A DNA stretch of 64,000 nucleotides from Plasmodium coatneyi (GCF_001680005.1 NC_033565.1:973501-1037500); one strand, 5' to 3'. Positions 31,914 to 43,355 are shown, numbered from the stretch's first letter. The notes: generated by a model not told the origin, from the sequence alone. Translations and numbers: made by a program.

Positions 31914-32919
31914 GGTTTTTGCAGGTGGGCAGATGTGTAGATAAGCAGATACATATACGGGGTATATCTTTTCACCAACACGTTGGCACTCTTTTTGGAG
32001 AAGCGAAATCAATTCGCTACTGTCACGTATTCGACAGTGAGCACCACCGGTCGTCACTTCTTCCTGCACAGCAGCAAAACCAGTTGTGATCTGTTATTCC
32101 TTCCCAAACGTTTTCGTTCTAAAGGTCTCACAAGGTGGTTTGTTCTACCTCCGCGCGTGCGTGCTTAACGGATGAACAGGCAAGTACGCAAAAAAAAAAT
32201 AAAATAATAATAGCAAAATTGTAAAACAAAAAAATAACCTACGCAACGGTTATGAAAACCACAACTGTTGGCGTAAAACTTAAAGCGGCGGCATACATCA
32301 CGTGTCCTCCAAACGGCTTTTATCGTGCCACATGGAGGAGAAAAAAAATAGCTTACAGTCCAGCATATGTACAAAATTGTACCCTGTGGATGTGCAACGG
32401 GGGTATATAGCTACTTCCAAGCGTATCGTTCTTTATGCCACAATGAGATAATATACGGCTCCTCCTTGGACGGAAAAAAAAAAAGTCGCTAACTGATCAA
32501 GGCTGCCATTCTGTGGATCCCCTCCATCCCATTAGCGTAACCCCCCTGTGATGGATAAAATCATCCTGTTGGGAACAGTTCTAATCATGTTCCCTGCTCA
32601 AAAGGGGTACCATAAAAACGGTTGCAATATTGCTATGCTACCATGCTGAGAAGGTAACATTGGTTGTAACGTTGCCGCATGAGGGCTTCCCTCCTGCTTA
32701 TACGCATCAAGGAGGGGAGGAAAATATGCCATACGGCAAGGCAAATAATGTACTAGAAAAGAGTTGCCAAACAGTTGCAAAAAGAAAGTAACCATTAGTA
32801 ACTCCATCTGTAGCTGTACAAACGATATGTTTGTAAGGTATGCATGCCAAGGACGGACGCCAGAATAACAAAAAATAAACGAGACGACCGAAATGACAAA
32901 GCTGTATGAACAGAAAGAG

Positions 32920-32951
<32 letters not shown>

Positions 32952-34681
32952 CAATACAATGCAAACAGTATATTATATATCGCTATGTTCCCATTTTGGC
33001 GCAAAAATAACCTTGCCGTTAAGGCTTTTTTTTTTTTTTTTTTTTTTTTGCAAAAATAGCTAGCTAAAGCATTGCGAGTTAAGTTTTCCGTATGGGCAAA
33101 ATTACCGGTAGGAATTTTACAAAAGGGAAAATTATAACTAGCACTAAGCTTCGGGGAGGGGACGCTTAGCAAGCATTGGAGGAACAAAGAAAAGCATGCA
33201 TTTTGCTCTCCTTTTGTGCCCATGGGGTAACGTGCATGCACAGAGGGCGCTTTTATATTTGACGAAAAGGAGACGCAAAAAGGAAAGGGAAATATTAGGT
33301 CGTGTCATATGACATTCACGTGTACCTTGATACCACTCAATTTTTCATCCGACCTCGTATTACCATTTTAGCGTCTGGAATAGTGTCAGCTGGTGGATCT
33401 TGTGCCGCGGCCTGCATGATCAGCCACTGGATGGATACTCATATAAGTGCATACTTATCGGGGAGAATTACTGCTCACCTCTTTTCACAGCGTGGCTGCG
33501 GGGCACTACCCCACGCGCGTGTCTTTATGGCATAAGCACCACTTGGGGTGCAAGATCCTAAGGGGATCCCTTCTTACACCATCTCTCAGCGGAACAAATT
33601 CGAAACAATTCCCATGTTGTGGCCACCGGGGATGTTCGTATCTCCCCGTTTGGAAAAATTAAGAGGCAAAAATTAAGGCTGCCAAAAGGTGGGTAACCTT
33701 TGGGGTGACCTCATCAGACAGGGAGGGAAGCTTCACCACTTTTTAAAAAAACTGAGGCACGGAAAGGAACAAAAAAACGACGTGAATGTTCCACTCCGAT
33801 AGGACGTTATCATCTGCTATGTAAAGGGGGTGATCGATCACACATGGATCATCGGTGTAATAAAACTAACTTGTTCAACCAAAAATTTGGAGGCTCCCCC
33901 TTTTTGGTTACTCCTTTTGTGTGCAAGTGGAGGAGGACATACCTTCCCATCATGTTATTTTTTCTTGTGGCAAAAAAAAGGTGTCAATTTGGATGGCGTT
34001 CCGGTAGGAATACTCTCTCACGCCTGGAAAAGGGAAATACCGTAACGTTCTGCCTTCGAATGGTCCTACGTAAATTTGCGGAGGATGCACAGTTTACACG
34101 CCGAGGAGGACCCGTTACTCTTTTACGTCGTTTTTTTTTTTTTTTTTTTTTTTTTTTTGGCCGCTGTTGTGCGTGCGTTGTTCGCTGCAAGTTGGCAACC
34201 CTGCCAAGTGTAAGAACATGTCGAATGGGACACCCATGCACTTCGCGTAAAATGAGACATTTGCACATGGTGCATACTCCATTGGGGAAGAGTGACGAAT
34301 GAGCGGGGGGCGAAACGAATCTGCAATGTCAGTGTGTGTTACCTATGAAGAGGTGTTTATTTTCCCCAAATGGGGTTAAAGGCTTTTTTTTTTTTTTTTT
34401 TTAATTGGCATAAATTTACAAGCTTAATTGCCGCACTGGAGTTTTTTTTTTTTTTTCTGCCCCATTTTTTGCTCAGCTTGACTGAACCAGCGTGAGCAGA
34501 TAGCCAGATGGCGTGATATGATTACGGTGTGTGGATTTTTTAAGAGGAGGCCTTCTCCTGTGAGAACCTTCCCAGGTGTGAATACCCCGTGGAAAGCAGA
34601 ACTGTGCGACGGCGCAGGTGAAGCAACTGCCACGGGGGACACATTGGTGAACGCCCAAGTAGACGTGCTAGGGGGGGAAAA
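31914..34681. other. Long divergent spacer, Nudix / UvrD
   Basis: About 2.8 kb without a supported gene. Notable elements are an A28-class run (32921-32948) facing a T23-class run (33027-33049) with the TTGCCGTTAAGG core between them, TAGCTAGCTA at 33057-33066, a T28-class run at 34131-34158 and T runs at 34385-34402 and 34441-34456. It should contain the promoters of both flanking genes. Confidence 0.55.
32921..33066. repeat. A-tract/T-tract fold-back with degenerate palindrome core
   Basis: About 28 A and about 23 T residues, roughly 80 bp apart, flank a unique centre containing GGCGCAAAAATAACC and TTGCCGTTAAGG. The reverse complement of this core (AACGGCAAGGT) also occurs between T and A tracts at 52948-53011. 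Confidence 0.55.
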
Positions 34682-37639
34682 ATGCATAGGGGAGAGTTCC
34701 AAAAGATTGTTGAAATGAAACGCCGCAAGGGAAGTGATGGTGACACGAGTGACGATCGGCTGGATGCAACGAATTCGCCGAATGCGCCAAATGCACGCCT
34801 CAGTCTAATCAAGGATAAGTCATGGAGCAGCGAAAGCATGTTTAATAGCATCCTCTACAGCAACTTATCTACAGAACAAATAAAAATAGTGCAGGTTCCC
34901 CTGAATAGGAATTTATGCATTATTGCCTGTCCAGGGTCAGGCAAAACGTCTACGCTGACGGCACGCATTATCAGGAGCATCATCGAAAAGAAGAAATCTG
35001 TTGTGTGTATAACGTTCACGAATTATGCAGCCAACGATTTGAAGGAAAAAATTACAAAAAAGGTGAACTGCTTGATAGACCTATTTTTAGACGCAGATGT
35101 AAGGTGCAAACTCTTCACCGACGAAACGTCTAGGAAGAAGTGTGACACGAGTAGCAACATCCACAGTAGGACTAAGCTGAAGGTTCTACACACAGTCATG
35201 TTTATAGGAACGATTCACTCCTTCTGTAGGTATCTCCTGTTCAAGTATAAGGGGCCCTTTAAAATATTAACCGATTTTATCAGTTCAAATGTTATTAAAT
35301 TAGCCTTTAGTAATTTTTACGCGTCTTTCCTGAAGGGGAAATCCACACAGGGTGTTGGAGGGAATTGTTTTGGGTCAGGCAAAGACACAGGGGATGACCA
35401 GAAAGGGTCATTCGATTTGTTGAACTTTCTAAACACCTTGAAGGAAGGGTTCAGTAAGAGGGACGCGCAGGAGATCGAGGACGAGGCGGAAAACGAAGAA
35501 GGTGACGATGACAACGGTGAGGAGGACGATCGTGACGATGAGGATGGGGACCACTTTTACAACTACCTGTACCACGTCAACCACGCGAACGGGCAGAAGG
35601 ACCGCTTCGAGCATGCAGACATACCAAGTATACTGAAAAAAAAACACATATTATTTTTGAAAAAAAAAATAAAACTTTTCAAATACGTGGAACTGTACAG
35701 CCTGAAGGTGGAGATGAACCCTGTGGAGGAAAAATTCTACGAGGAGTACAAAAGGATCCTGCAAAGTGCCAAACATATCTACTACGACTTCGATGATTTG
35801 CTTATCGAGACGTACAGACTGATGAAGGGGGATCTGCATATTCGGGATAGGATACTGGCCGAATGGAACTACATGTTTTGTGACGAGTTCCAGGATATCA
35901 ACACAACGCAGTTTAACATTCTGCAGTTTTTTGCGAATGCAAATTGTGACGGATACTCGACGGGGATCGGGTCATCACACAGGGAAAACCATCCCAACGG
36001 GGAAAAGCATTCCAGTGGTTCTTACGAACCAGATAGGGGCCTCACCGTCATCGGGGACGACGACCAATCCATTTACTCCTTCAGGGGTGCCCACATTAAC
36101 GTGTTCGACAGAATCATAAAAGAACACAACTGCCTGCTGTTCAAACTGGGTACAAATTTTAGAAGCACCAAAGAAATCGTACGAGTTTCCTGCAACCTCA
36201 TCCTGCATAATGCCAGTTGTAGAATAGAAAAGCAGCTACAGACGAATAATGTGCAGGGAGAGAAGGTGAACTTTCATGCGTTCAGAACGAACAATGACCA
36301 GGTGTCCTTTATCCTATGCCAAATAATTTTTTTAAAAAAAAAGTACAGCTACAAGTTTGGCGATTTTGTCATTCTGTCCAGGACGAACAGGACGCTGAAG
36401 GAGACCCTCAAGTGCATGCACAGCGTGGATGTGAGGAGGAGGGCCGTCAAATTCTTTCACGAAATGAGCAAGGTTGAGATGCATGCGGCAGGATGTGTTT
36501 CACCCGGGGGAGACCACCCTTGGACGGACGTAACCCCAGACACGTTCAAAATACCAATCAAAGAGCTGAACAAGAAGAAGTCCTTCTTCGGGTCGAAGGA
36601 AATCGTAGAACTGATAACCGTTCTCAGATTCCTCCTCAACGTGGACGACGACATCATATTGAAGAAGGCCTTTAAAATTATAAAAAATGACAAGGCGGTT
36701 AGGGGCATATTGGAAAAGCTGGAAAGCAGCAACGTTGGCCGTAGAGCGGAAGATGCAGAAGTATCGTCAACCGACACGGGGGGGACAGACCCATATGAGG
36801 AAAGCAGCCCCTCCCTTTTTAACCGTATCGAGAGGATCAGCCACTGGTACATCCTCTGGAAGAGGAATCAATTGGACGGAAACGAGATCCACCAGTTAGA
36901 CATATTCACAGAAGAGGAAATAAAAAAAATTTTAGACTTTTTTTTTTGCGTAAATTATTTTTTAAAATTCGCATCAAAGGCTAACTCTGTGTATAGCCTG
37001 GTGATGGAAATGCTGAACAAAACGGGTTTCGTGAACAGGACTCTCAGAAGGATAAGACGAAGACGGGGCGGCCAGATGGAACAACCGAACCAACCGGACC
37101 AACCGGATCAGCAGTATGAACGGAGGAAGCGCTCCTTCGACGAGTGCACGGGTGAGAGGGATGCGGGCCACGCCGACCTCGTGAACGAACTAAAGATCAA
37201 GCAGGACCTCCGCACGTACTTCGGACTGAGCGAGGAAGACCTTGCCGAACAGGAAATGCAGAACATATTTGTCCTCTTAGAAATGACAATGGAATACAAG
37301 CCGAATGAGATAAATGAGAAATGTTCAGACTGTCTGATTTCCTTTCTAAACGATTTTAAAAATGACATACACGACAGGATGTTGGTAGAGAAGGTAACCC
37401 TGACGACGATACACAAGTCGAAGGGGTTGGAGTGGAAGGTGGTCTTCATTGTAAACGCTATGGAAGGGGAAATTCCCCAGACGGCGGAAAATAATAGGGA
37501 CATAATTGAGGAGAGGAAAATCTTTTATGTAGGCATTACTAGGGCCAAGTTTTTCCTGTACCTGCTCTGCTTCCTGCAGAACAATCACACGGCAGAGAGG
37601 AACACCGTTTCGCGCTTCGTCAGTCAGATGGCCATTTAA
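34682..37639 (+). CDS. UvrD: UvrD/PcrA-family superfamily 1A DNA helicase
   Basis: 985 residues, single exon. UvrD translocates 3'-5' on single-stranded DNA and unwinds DNA in repair and replication. All helicase motifs are present in order: Q motif LSTEQIKIV, motif I (Walker A) CPGSGKTSTLTAR at about 80-92, Ia ITFTNYAANDLKEKI, motif II DEFQD at about 401-405, motif III GDDDQSIYSFRGAH at about 458-471, motif IV NFRSTKEIVR, motif V TTIHKSKGLEW at about 908-918, and motif VI FYVGITRAKFF at about 947-957. Catalytic residues are intact, so an active enzyme is expected. An insertion between Ia and II carries an acidic run of Asp/Glu (about 260-290) and a Lys-rich segment. It is known to be nuclear-encoded in Plasmodium; a role in parasite nuclear DNA repair/replication is family knowledge. 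Confidence 0.93.
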   Translation: MHRGEFQKIVEMKRRKGSDGDTSDDRLDATNSPNAPNARLSLIKDKSWSSESMFNSILYSNLSTEQIKIVQVPLNRNLCIIACPGSGKTSTLTARIIRSIIEKKKSVVCITFTNYAANDLKEKITKKVNCLIDLFLDADVRCKLFTDETSRKKCDTSSNIHSRTKLKVLHTVMFIGTIHSFCRYLLFKYKGPFKILTDFISSNVIKLAFSNFYASFLKGKSTQGVGGNCFGSGKDTGDDQKGSFDLLNFLNTLKEGFSKRDAQEIEDEAENEEGDDDNGEEDDRDDEDGDHFYNYLYHVNHANGQKDRFEHADIPSILKKKHILFLKKKIKLFKYVELYSLKVEMNPVEEKFYEEYKRILQSAKHIYYDFDDLLIETYRLMKGDLHIRDRILAEWNYMFCDEFQDINTTQFNILQFFANANCDGYSTGIGSSHRENHPNGEKHSSGSYEPDRGLTVIGDDDQSIYSFRGAHINVFDRIIKEHNCLLFKLGTNFRSTKEIVRVSCNLILHNASCRIEKQLQTNNVQGEKVNFHAFRTNNDQVSFILCQIIFLKKKYSYKFGDFVILSRTNRTLKETLKCMHSVDVRRRAVKFFHEMSKVEMHAAGCVSPGGDHPWTDVTPDTFKIPIKELNKKKSFFGSKEIVELITVLRFLLNVDDDIILKKAFKIIKNDKAVRGILEKLESSNVGRRAEDAEVSSTDTGGTDPYEESSPSLFNRIERISHWYILWKRNQLDGNEIHQLDIFTEEEIKKILDFFFCVNYFLKFASKANSVYSLVMEMLNKTGFVNRTLRRIRRRRGGQMEQPNQPDQPDQQYERRKRSFDECTGERDAGHADLVNELKIKQDLRTYFGLSEEDLAEQEMQNIFVLLEMTMEYKPNEINEKCSDCLISFLNDFKNDIHDRMLVEKVTLTTIHKSKGLEWKVVFIVNAMEGEIPQTAENNRDIIEERKIFYVGITRAKFFLYLLCFLQNNHTAERNTVSRFVSQMAI

Positions 37640-38073
37640 GCCGACCTTCAGGGCGGCATATATCGCAATAGCGTTTTATCGCCTTTTTTTAGAGGAGCCT
37701 TTTTTTTTTTTTTTGTGTCATTACAAGGCAGGAATAGGAAGAATGATATGACGCGTTGAATTAGTTCCATGATTTAGCAAAGCTACGCTGCACGTTGGGC
37801 ATTCCCGCGTGCGTGTGTGCTGTGCTGAGGGGGGGAGCCCTTCCGTCTTTTTTGCGGTGGAGTGGCGAAACGGAAACTATTGTGCCGACTTCCATCTGTC
37901 AGGAATCCTTCCACGTGGGAAAGGCATCACCAACTGTAGTGTCCCCCCTTTGTATAAGCGTCCAATGTGTGCCCACAAAATGTAGAAGGATTTTTTTTTT
38001 TTTTTTTAAATTCTTTCCCATTCGTAACATCCCTTCCGCTGCGCCTGAACCAGACCATCCGGGGAAACGCAAA
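37640..38073. other. Intergenic, UvrD 3' / TTLL 5'
   Basis: Contains T runs at 37700-37713 and 37991-38007. No gene seen. Confidence 0.5.
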
Positions 38074-40002
38074 ATGTCTGTGCACTTCCGTGAGTTGTTT
38101 CCATCGAACAAGTACTGACAAGCCATCTCTGCCAGACCTGTCTGCATGTGCAATGTGCACACAGCAGTTTTGTCTACCACCCCTTTGGTTCAATGCACGT
38201 AAATGCGTGTCCAGCCCAGCTGGTAGACCCTCCACGATGTTGTCCCGCTTCCACTACGACGTTCCCCCCCCCTCAGGGTGATAAAGTTCCGAACCGACTT
38301 TCGTAACACAATCTACGATTTGTTCCTGCATAGAAAATGGGAGCTCACCACGCAGTAAGGGAGTGCCGCTTTACCAACAACGCCGCTTCGTGTAGCTCTT
38401 CTCTTCCCCCCCAAGGGCAACTGCATTATATATCTGTCCACTTTGCCTTCCCCCCCAACAGCGAAACCGACTGGAACATGTGCTGGTCGGAGAAGGACTG
38501 GATAAACGAGGTGTACGACACGCTATCCCTGAGGAACAATCAATACGTCAACCATTTTAGGAACTACTACGAGGTGGGGCGTCTACTACATGCGTTGTTG
38601 CAACTAGCTAGTTTAAGTGTCCACTCCATGATCGTAGTAGGCCTGTGTGTCGTGTGTTACTGCATTGTTTCACGTAATACCATCATTTGGCGCAATCACC
38701 CTATTGTTTTCCTTTTCACGCCTCCGTTGCAGCTAACCCGGAAGGACCTGCTGGCGAAAAACATGAAGAGGCTGAAGAAGCAAAATGAGAAGGTGAAAAA
38801 TGAGGAAGAGCTAAAACTGATAGACATAACCCCCGTAACGTTCGTCCTTCCACTTGAATACAAATTGTTCCTCGAGGAATACAAGCGACGGGGCAACCGC
38901 ACGTGGATTATGAAGCCGATTGGGAAGTCCCAGGGCAAGGGGATCTTCCTGTTCAACAAAATATCCCAGATAAAGAGTTGGAGCGTCGGTAGGGGGAAAG
39001 ACGTGGACCGAAACAAAGCATTCGAAGTGGGAAGATCACCCGATCGGGGAAAAGACCCTCACAGAAGCAAAGTTGCCGAAGTGGATAAGCCAACAGAAGC
39101 AGACAAAGAAGCAGACCGAGGAGACCGCCCAGAGCAGTACATCGTGCAGGAGTATATCCCGAACCCGCTCCTCATCGGTGGCAAGAAGTTTGATATCCGC
39201 CTCTACGTGCTGATCGTGTCCTACTCCCCCCTGACCATATACCTCTACAGGAGTGGCTTCGCTAGATTTTCACACACTTATTTTAAAAACGAAAAAAACA
39301 ACATGACCGATATTACGATGCACTTAACGAATGTGTCTATACAAAAAAATGCAGAAGGGTATGATGACACCGTGGGAGGTAAATGGTTCGTGAGAGAGTT
39401 ATTTCTCTACCTGATTAGTCGATATGGAAGTGACCGAATCGGCACGTTAATCAGGGACATAGAAAACTGCATAATTCAGTCGTTTCTAGCGGTTCACAAA
39501 ATTATAATAAATGACAGACACTGCTTTGAGCTGTACGGATTCGATATCCTCATCGATAGCAATTTAAAGCCATGGCTCATCGAGGTGAACTCCTCTCCTT
39601 CTCTCTCGGCCAACACGAAGGAAGATTACACACTTAAGTTTAACATGCTGGATGAGCTGATGAGTTTAATTAACTTAGAGGGGTACAACTTACCGGAGAC
39701 GGACCGAGTTGGGGACTTCGACTGCATCTACCGGAAGGGCAGTCGTGTTGTCCCGTCTCAGCCGTATAACTTTTCTTCCCACTTGGGTAGGTGACCATAA
39801 AAGGAATAAACACGCAGAAGTAGTATCAGTAGAAGCAGTTGTAGTAGGCGTCGTGGTGACACCTCTGGCATATGAGCGTCTTTTTATCGACGCCCACTTT
39901 TCCTCCCTTTTAGGGGCACAGCTCTCCGGAACGGAGCATCTAAAACAAATGGCAAAGGATATCAAACGGGGCATGGACAACGAAAAAAGTGCAACCACAT
40001 GA
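38074..40002 (+). CDS. Tubulin-tyrosine ligase-like (TTLL) glutamylase-type protein
   Basis: Model join(38074..38111,38277..38354,38462..38573,38733..39786,39914..40002), 456 residues, GT-AG throughout with phases 2,2,0,1. TTLL enzymes are ATP-grasp ligases adding Tyr, Glu or Gly to tubulin tails. The first exon encodes only MSVHFRELFPSN plus a split codon. Family hallmarks follow: W-N-M-C-W-S, NHFRNYYELTRKDLLAKNMKR, WIMKPIGKSQGKGIFL (ATP/polyPO4 loop), YIVQEYIPNPLLIGGKKFD and IRLYVLI, then MHLTNVSIQK, FELYGFDILID and LIEVNSSPSLS (metal/ATP binding). The match is closest to the TTLL1/TTLL9-like glutamylase group. A charged low-complexity insertion (RGKDVDRNKAFEVGRS and onward) interrupts the domain. 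It ends 67 bp from the convergent neighbour. Confidence 0.88.
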
Positions 40003-40069
40003 AACAAAAAAAGTATAGACGTATAGATGTGTCATCCTGTTGGTGTGATACTGTGTCACAGGGAGCAGG

Positions 40070-40910
40070 TTATTCCATCGGGTCCTTCTTTACGCTGAGG
40101 CCATGCAGACGCCGGTCGAGGCTTCTGTGGTATTCCTTGGATAACCTTTTCAAGTTGTTATTCTCGGCCAGGTCCTTCGCGAAGAAGAGGGTTTTCTCCT
40201 TCAGCAGGCGCATCTGCAAACGGTGGGGGAACAGACAAGGGTGTATACACGTTTGCACGTGTGTCTCTAACTGGGCCTATGCCTACGTGTATTCACGTCA
40301 TGCTTCGATGCGTTGATGCGCCCAGACTAACCTTTCTCGATATGTCCCTCCGTAGGGTGTATGGGATAAGAGGAGAAGCATTCTTCCCCGGGGAGGACCC
40401 CTCGTTTTTTGGAATGAGAACCGAGTTGGTCCTTCCCCAGTAGAAATCATACAGACTAAAACCGATAAAGCATCCAGGGAGAACAGACCCCCCTAGGGCT
40501 AACACCTTGAATGCTTTGTACCTACTCCTGAGTGAGTCGGGACGAGTTATTTGATAGTGCAGGTCGGCATACTTATGGATAAGCAACTGGTTAATGCACT
40601 TAATGCTTTTAAAAGCCCACAGGGTCGTTAACAAAATGGACAAGTGGATTAACTTGGGTTCGTAGAACAACGTCAGAGAGGAGTAGAATCTTTTTCCTAA
40701 GTCGATAAATGGGGAAACGTACTTCTGCAGGGGTGGTTTCTTCGCTTCGGTGGGGGCACCCCTTCTGGAAGGAGCATCCACCAAGGTCTCCTCCACATGG
40801 TCATCATTTTTAGTAGCTATTCCAAACCTTTGCTTGTACTCCTCTTGTATGCTCCTGTTAAACTGGTCATTCTCCAGTTGTTCTTTTAAGTAAAAATGTC
40901 CTCTCTCCAT
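40070..40910 (-). CDS. Conserved two-TM protein, unknown function
   Basis: Model complement join(40070..40213,40332..40910), 240 residues. The intron is GT-AG and phase 0, with exon 2 beginning MRLLKEKTLFF. I do not recognise the family. It has a polar N-terminus (MERGHFYLKEQLENDQFNRS), two hydrophobic stretches (LIHLSILLTTLWAF, with further hydrophobic residues to QLLI; and VLALGGSVLPGCFIGFSLYD), then a basic amphipathic C-terminus with LKEKTLFFAKDLAENNNLKR. The pattern would suit a small organelle-membrane protein, but nothing proves location. It converges tightly on TTLL and diverges from Rab1A. Confidence 0.7.
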
Positions 40911-41885
40911 TTTTTACGTTGCGGAGGTTTCTGCGTGATGGGGTCGGGTCCACATGGGTACATACGTTCGCCTTGCATTTGTTTCTTCATTTGCTTGCCC
41001 TTCCATGGGGCATCCCCCTAACTACTTCACAACGTGTAGCATCACCTATCCCCTTCGGCGACGCAGAGTTAAGCTTTCCCTTACGAGGGGGTAATTGTAC
41101 TTGGTACCTATCCTATTTGGTGTAAATGGGGGCTACCCCTTTTTATCTTCCCAATTGGGTTGACAGGCTTCTTGTAGAGTAGGGGTTTTGCCTACTTGGG
41201 TGACTTCATAAAAGGGAGGTCACGTCGTGTGAGAGTGGTCAAATGGATAAGCGGACGAAAAAGGGAAGGAACCCCTGAGCATTTTCCACAATCCCAGTTG
41301 GGCACAAAAATATAACATGTTATTTTTGCAGAGTGACATGCGAATGGTGCGCAACTTCGCGTGCAGGTATTTCCTTCATCGCTCCATTGCATTGTACTTT
41401 TTTTTTTTTTTTTTTTTTTTTTTACATGAACCGTTCAGGCAAAATTGCGCCTTGTTCAGTCTTTCTCAAACCGGCTTCGGCGCAATTTTGCCTGAACGGT
41501 TCATGTAAAAAAAAAAAAAAAAAAAAAAAACACACAAGGGTGAAGTAGTAAAAGGGAAGCAACACCAAGTGTAGCATACTCGTTCAACGCGCGCATTATA
41601 CCAACAGCGTGCACGTTTTTTTTTGTCGCTTAAGCTAGTCATCCTGCTCCACTTTTCACCAAAGGAAGAACCCCTGCCGTGATTATTTGCAACGTTGAGG
41701 CTCGACGAAGAAGCGCTCATCGGCGGAAGGATGTGTTACGCAAACCACTCAGTTGTGTTAGCGGTAAAACGGTGAAGTGGCCAGGGGAGGACGAGCATAC
41801 GTGCACATAACGTGGGTATATACTCCCCCCCTGGTACGCCGTGCCATTTTCAATCAAGCAGTTACCCCCCCAAAAGAGGAACAAG
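40911..41885. other. Divergent spacer with large fold-back, two-TM gene / Rab1A
   Basis: About 1 kb without a gene. It contains the largest inverted repeat in the window (41398-41530) and the Rab1A promoter and 5' UTR. Confidence 0.6.
41398..41530. repeat. Large inverted repeat with T26/A24 ends
   Basis: The left arm, 41398-41451, is T26 then ACATGAACCGTTCAGGCAAA continuing to TTGCGCC. The right arm, 41479-41530, is its reverse complement ending in 24 A. The loop is 27 nt. Each arm contains the CCTGAACGGTTC palindrome core, so the whole can fold into a perfect stem of about 52 bp. Confidence 0.92.
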
Positions 41886-42509
41886 ATGAACGAGCACAGG
41901 TCACGGGACTACGACTACCTGTATAAGATAATTCTCATTGGAGACAGTGGGGTGGGGAAGTCATGTATCCTGTTACGCTTTTCAGATGACCACTTCACAG
42001 AAAGCTACATAACCACGATCGGAGTGGACTTCCGTTTTAGGAGAATAAAAGTGGGAGATAAAATGGTAAAGCTACAAATATGGGACACAGCGGGACAGGA
42101 GCGTTTCAGGACCATCACGTCAGCTTATTATAGAGGAGCCGATGGAATAATAATAATTTACGACACGACCGATAGGAACTCCTTCCTTCACATAAAGGAA
42201 TGGATAAACGAAATAAACAAATACACAACTGAGGAGACGTGCAAACTGCTCGTTGGAAATAAGTCAGACTGCAAAGACGAAATGGAGATCACCACCACGG
42301 AAGGAGAAAACAAAGCGAAGGAGTTAGGTATTCCTTTTATAGAAACGTCTGCCAAAGACGCTACGAATGTTGAGTTGGCTTTTACGATGATAACTGAGGA
42401 GCTGATTAAAAAGAAAAAGAAGAAGAACGTCTCCTCACTGGGGGTGCAGCAATCCAAGGTGAAGTTGTCTGGCGAGGACCACAGCCCGGGCGCGCTCTGC
42501 TCCTGTTGA
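41886..42509 (+). CDS. RAB1A: Rab1A-type small GTPase
   Basis: 207 residues from ATG 41886 (MNEHRSRDYDYLYK), single exon; an in-frame ATG at 41841 is less likely. Rab1 controls ER-to-Golgi vesicle transport. All G motifs are intact: GDSGVGKSC (G1), switch I TTIGVDFRFR, WDTAGQERF (G3), NKSD (G4) and ETSAK (G5), plus the Rab family motif ITSAYYRGADGIIIIYDTT. The C-terminus ends Cys-Ser-Cys, a double-Cys geranylgeranylation signal. A Lys-rich stretch (KKKKKK) precedes the variable tail. Rab1A rather than Rab1B is chosen from the recalled gene order beside PSOP12. No truncation or missing residue seen. Confidence 0.92.
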   Translation: MNEHRSRDYDYLYKIILIGDSGVGKSCILLRFSDDHFTESYITTIGVDFRFRRIKVGDKMVKLQIWDTAGQERFRTITSAYYRGADGIIIIYDTTDRNSFLHIKEWINEINKYTTEETCKLLVGNKSDCKDEMEITTTEGENKAKELGIPFIETSAKDATNVELAFTMITEELIKKKKKKNVSSLGVQQSKVKLSGEDHSPGALCSC

Positions 42510-43355
42510 GGGGGCAACATGGTGAACCAGATGCGTGCCGAACGGAGTCGTATCTACCCCGCTGCGTGAGGTGGCACACTGCCCCCCCGGTCGACGTGCA
42601 CCCACCAAATTTGCTACTGTTATTTCTAGGGAGACACTCCAACTGACCAGTCGACCCCGTTTGTGAAAGTCCGCACGGGCGATGAGCAACCACTCTTAGT
42701 TTAATAGTAAATCCCCCCCATTGATGAAGTTAATTTTTTTTTTTTTTTTTTTTTCCCTTTTAAATGTGTTCGCTGCGCCTTCTGTGCGCCCCCATAAGCA
42801 TATAAAAATAAGTCTACCAAGGAAAGAGAAGTGCCCTTGCACGGCAGAGTGCTACATGCAAATAGTTGCACATATTGTTGTGTAGGCCTAGGCGTGCACA
42901 CGTATAGTGTATTTTTTTTTTTTTTTTTTTGTAAACGCGGATCGGGAGCATAGCTATTGTTTTCCCCGTTAAAACTTATTTGTGAATGCGAAGTTGGTTC
43001 CCATTCGGTGGGTGATGAATTTACAGGGGAGATCTCCCCTTAGGATTAATTAGCCACCTCGGCAAATCCACACGGTGATATTTTCCACAAGCCAGCAAAC
43101 CTGCTCGGCAAAGCTCAGTGGTGGAAGCTCGCCCGTTCGATTGTCCGTTCATCTTACGTGGTGATTAAATTGCTATGGAGGCGAAATTACGGGCGTCCCG
43201 CGAAGTTGCCTCTCGCGTGTGTGTTGGGACCTGTTCTGGGTGACACGAAAAAGTGGCGTGTAAGTACACTTTCCATGTGTGTAGAAAAAAAAAAAAAAAT
43301 TTTTACGGCGTGGATTGCGCGTGAGGCAATTCCCCCTTGGTCGGCACACCTCAGG
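42510..43355. other. Convergent spacer, Rab1A / PSOP12
   Basis: Contains T tracts at 42729-42754 and 42912-42930 and an A tract at 43286-43298. No gene seen. Confidence 0.55.

Noticed and set aside
33844..34302. 152-codon plus-strand frame upstream of UvrD
   Set aside because: It runs through a T28 homopolymer and has no protein-like pattern; most likely promoter or 5' UTR sequence.
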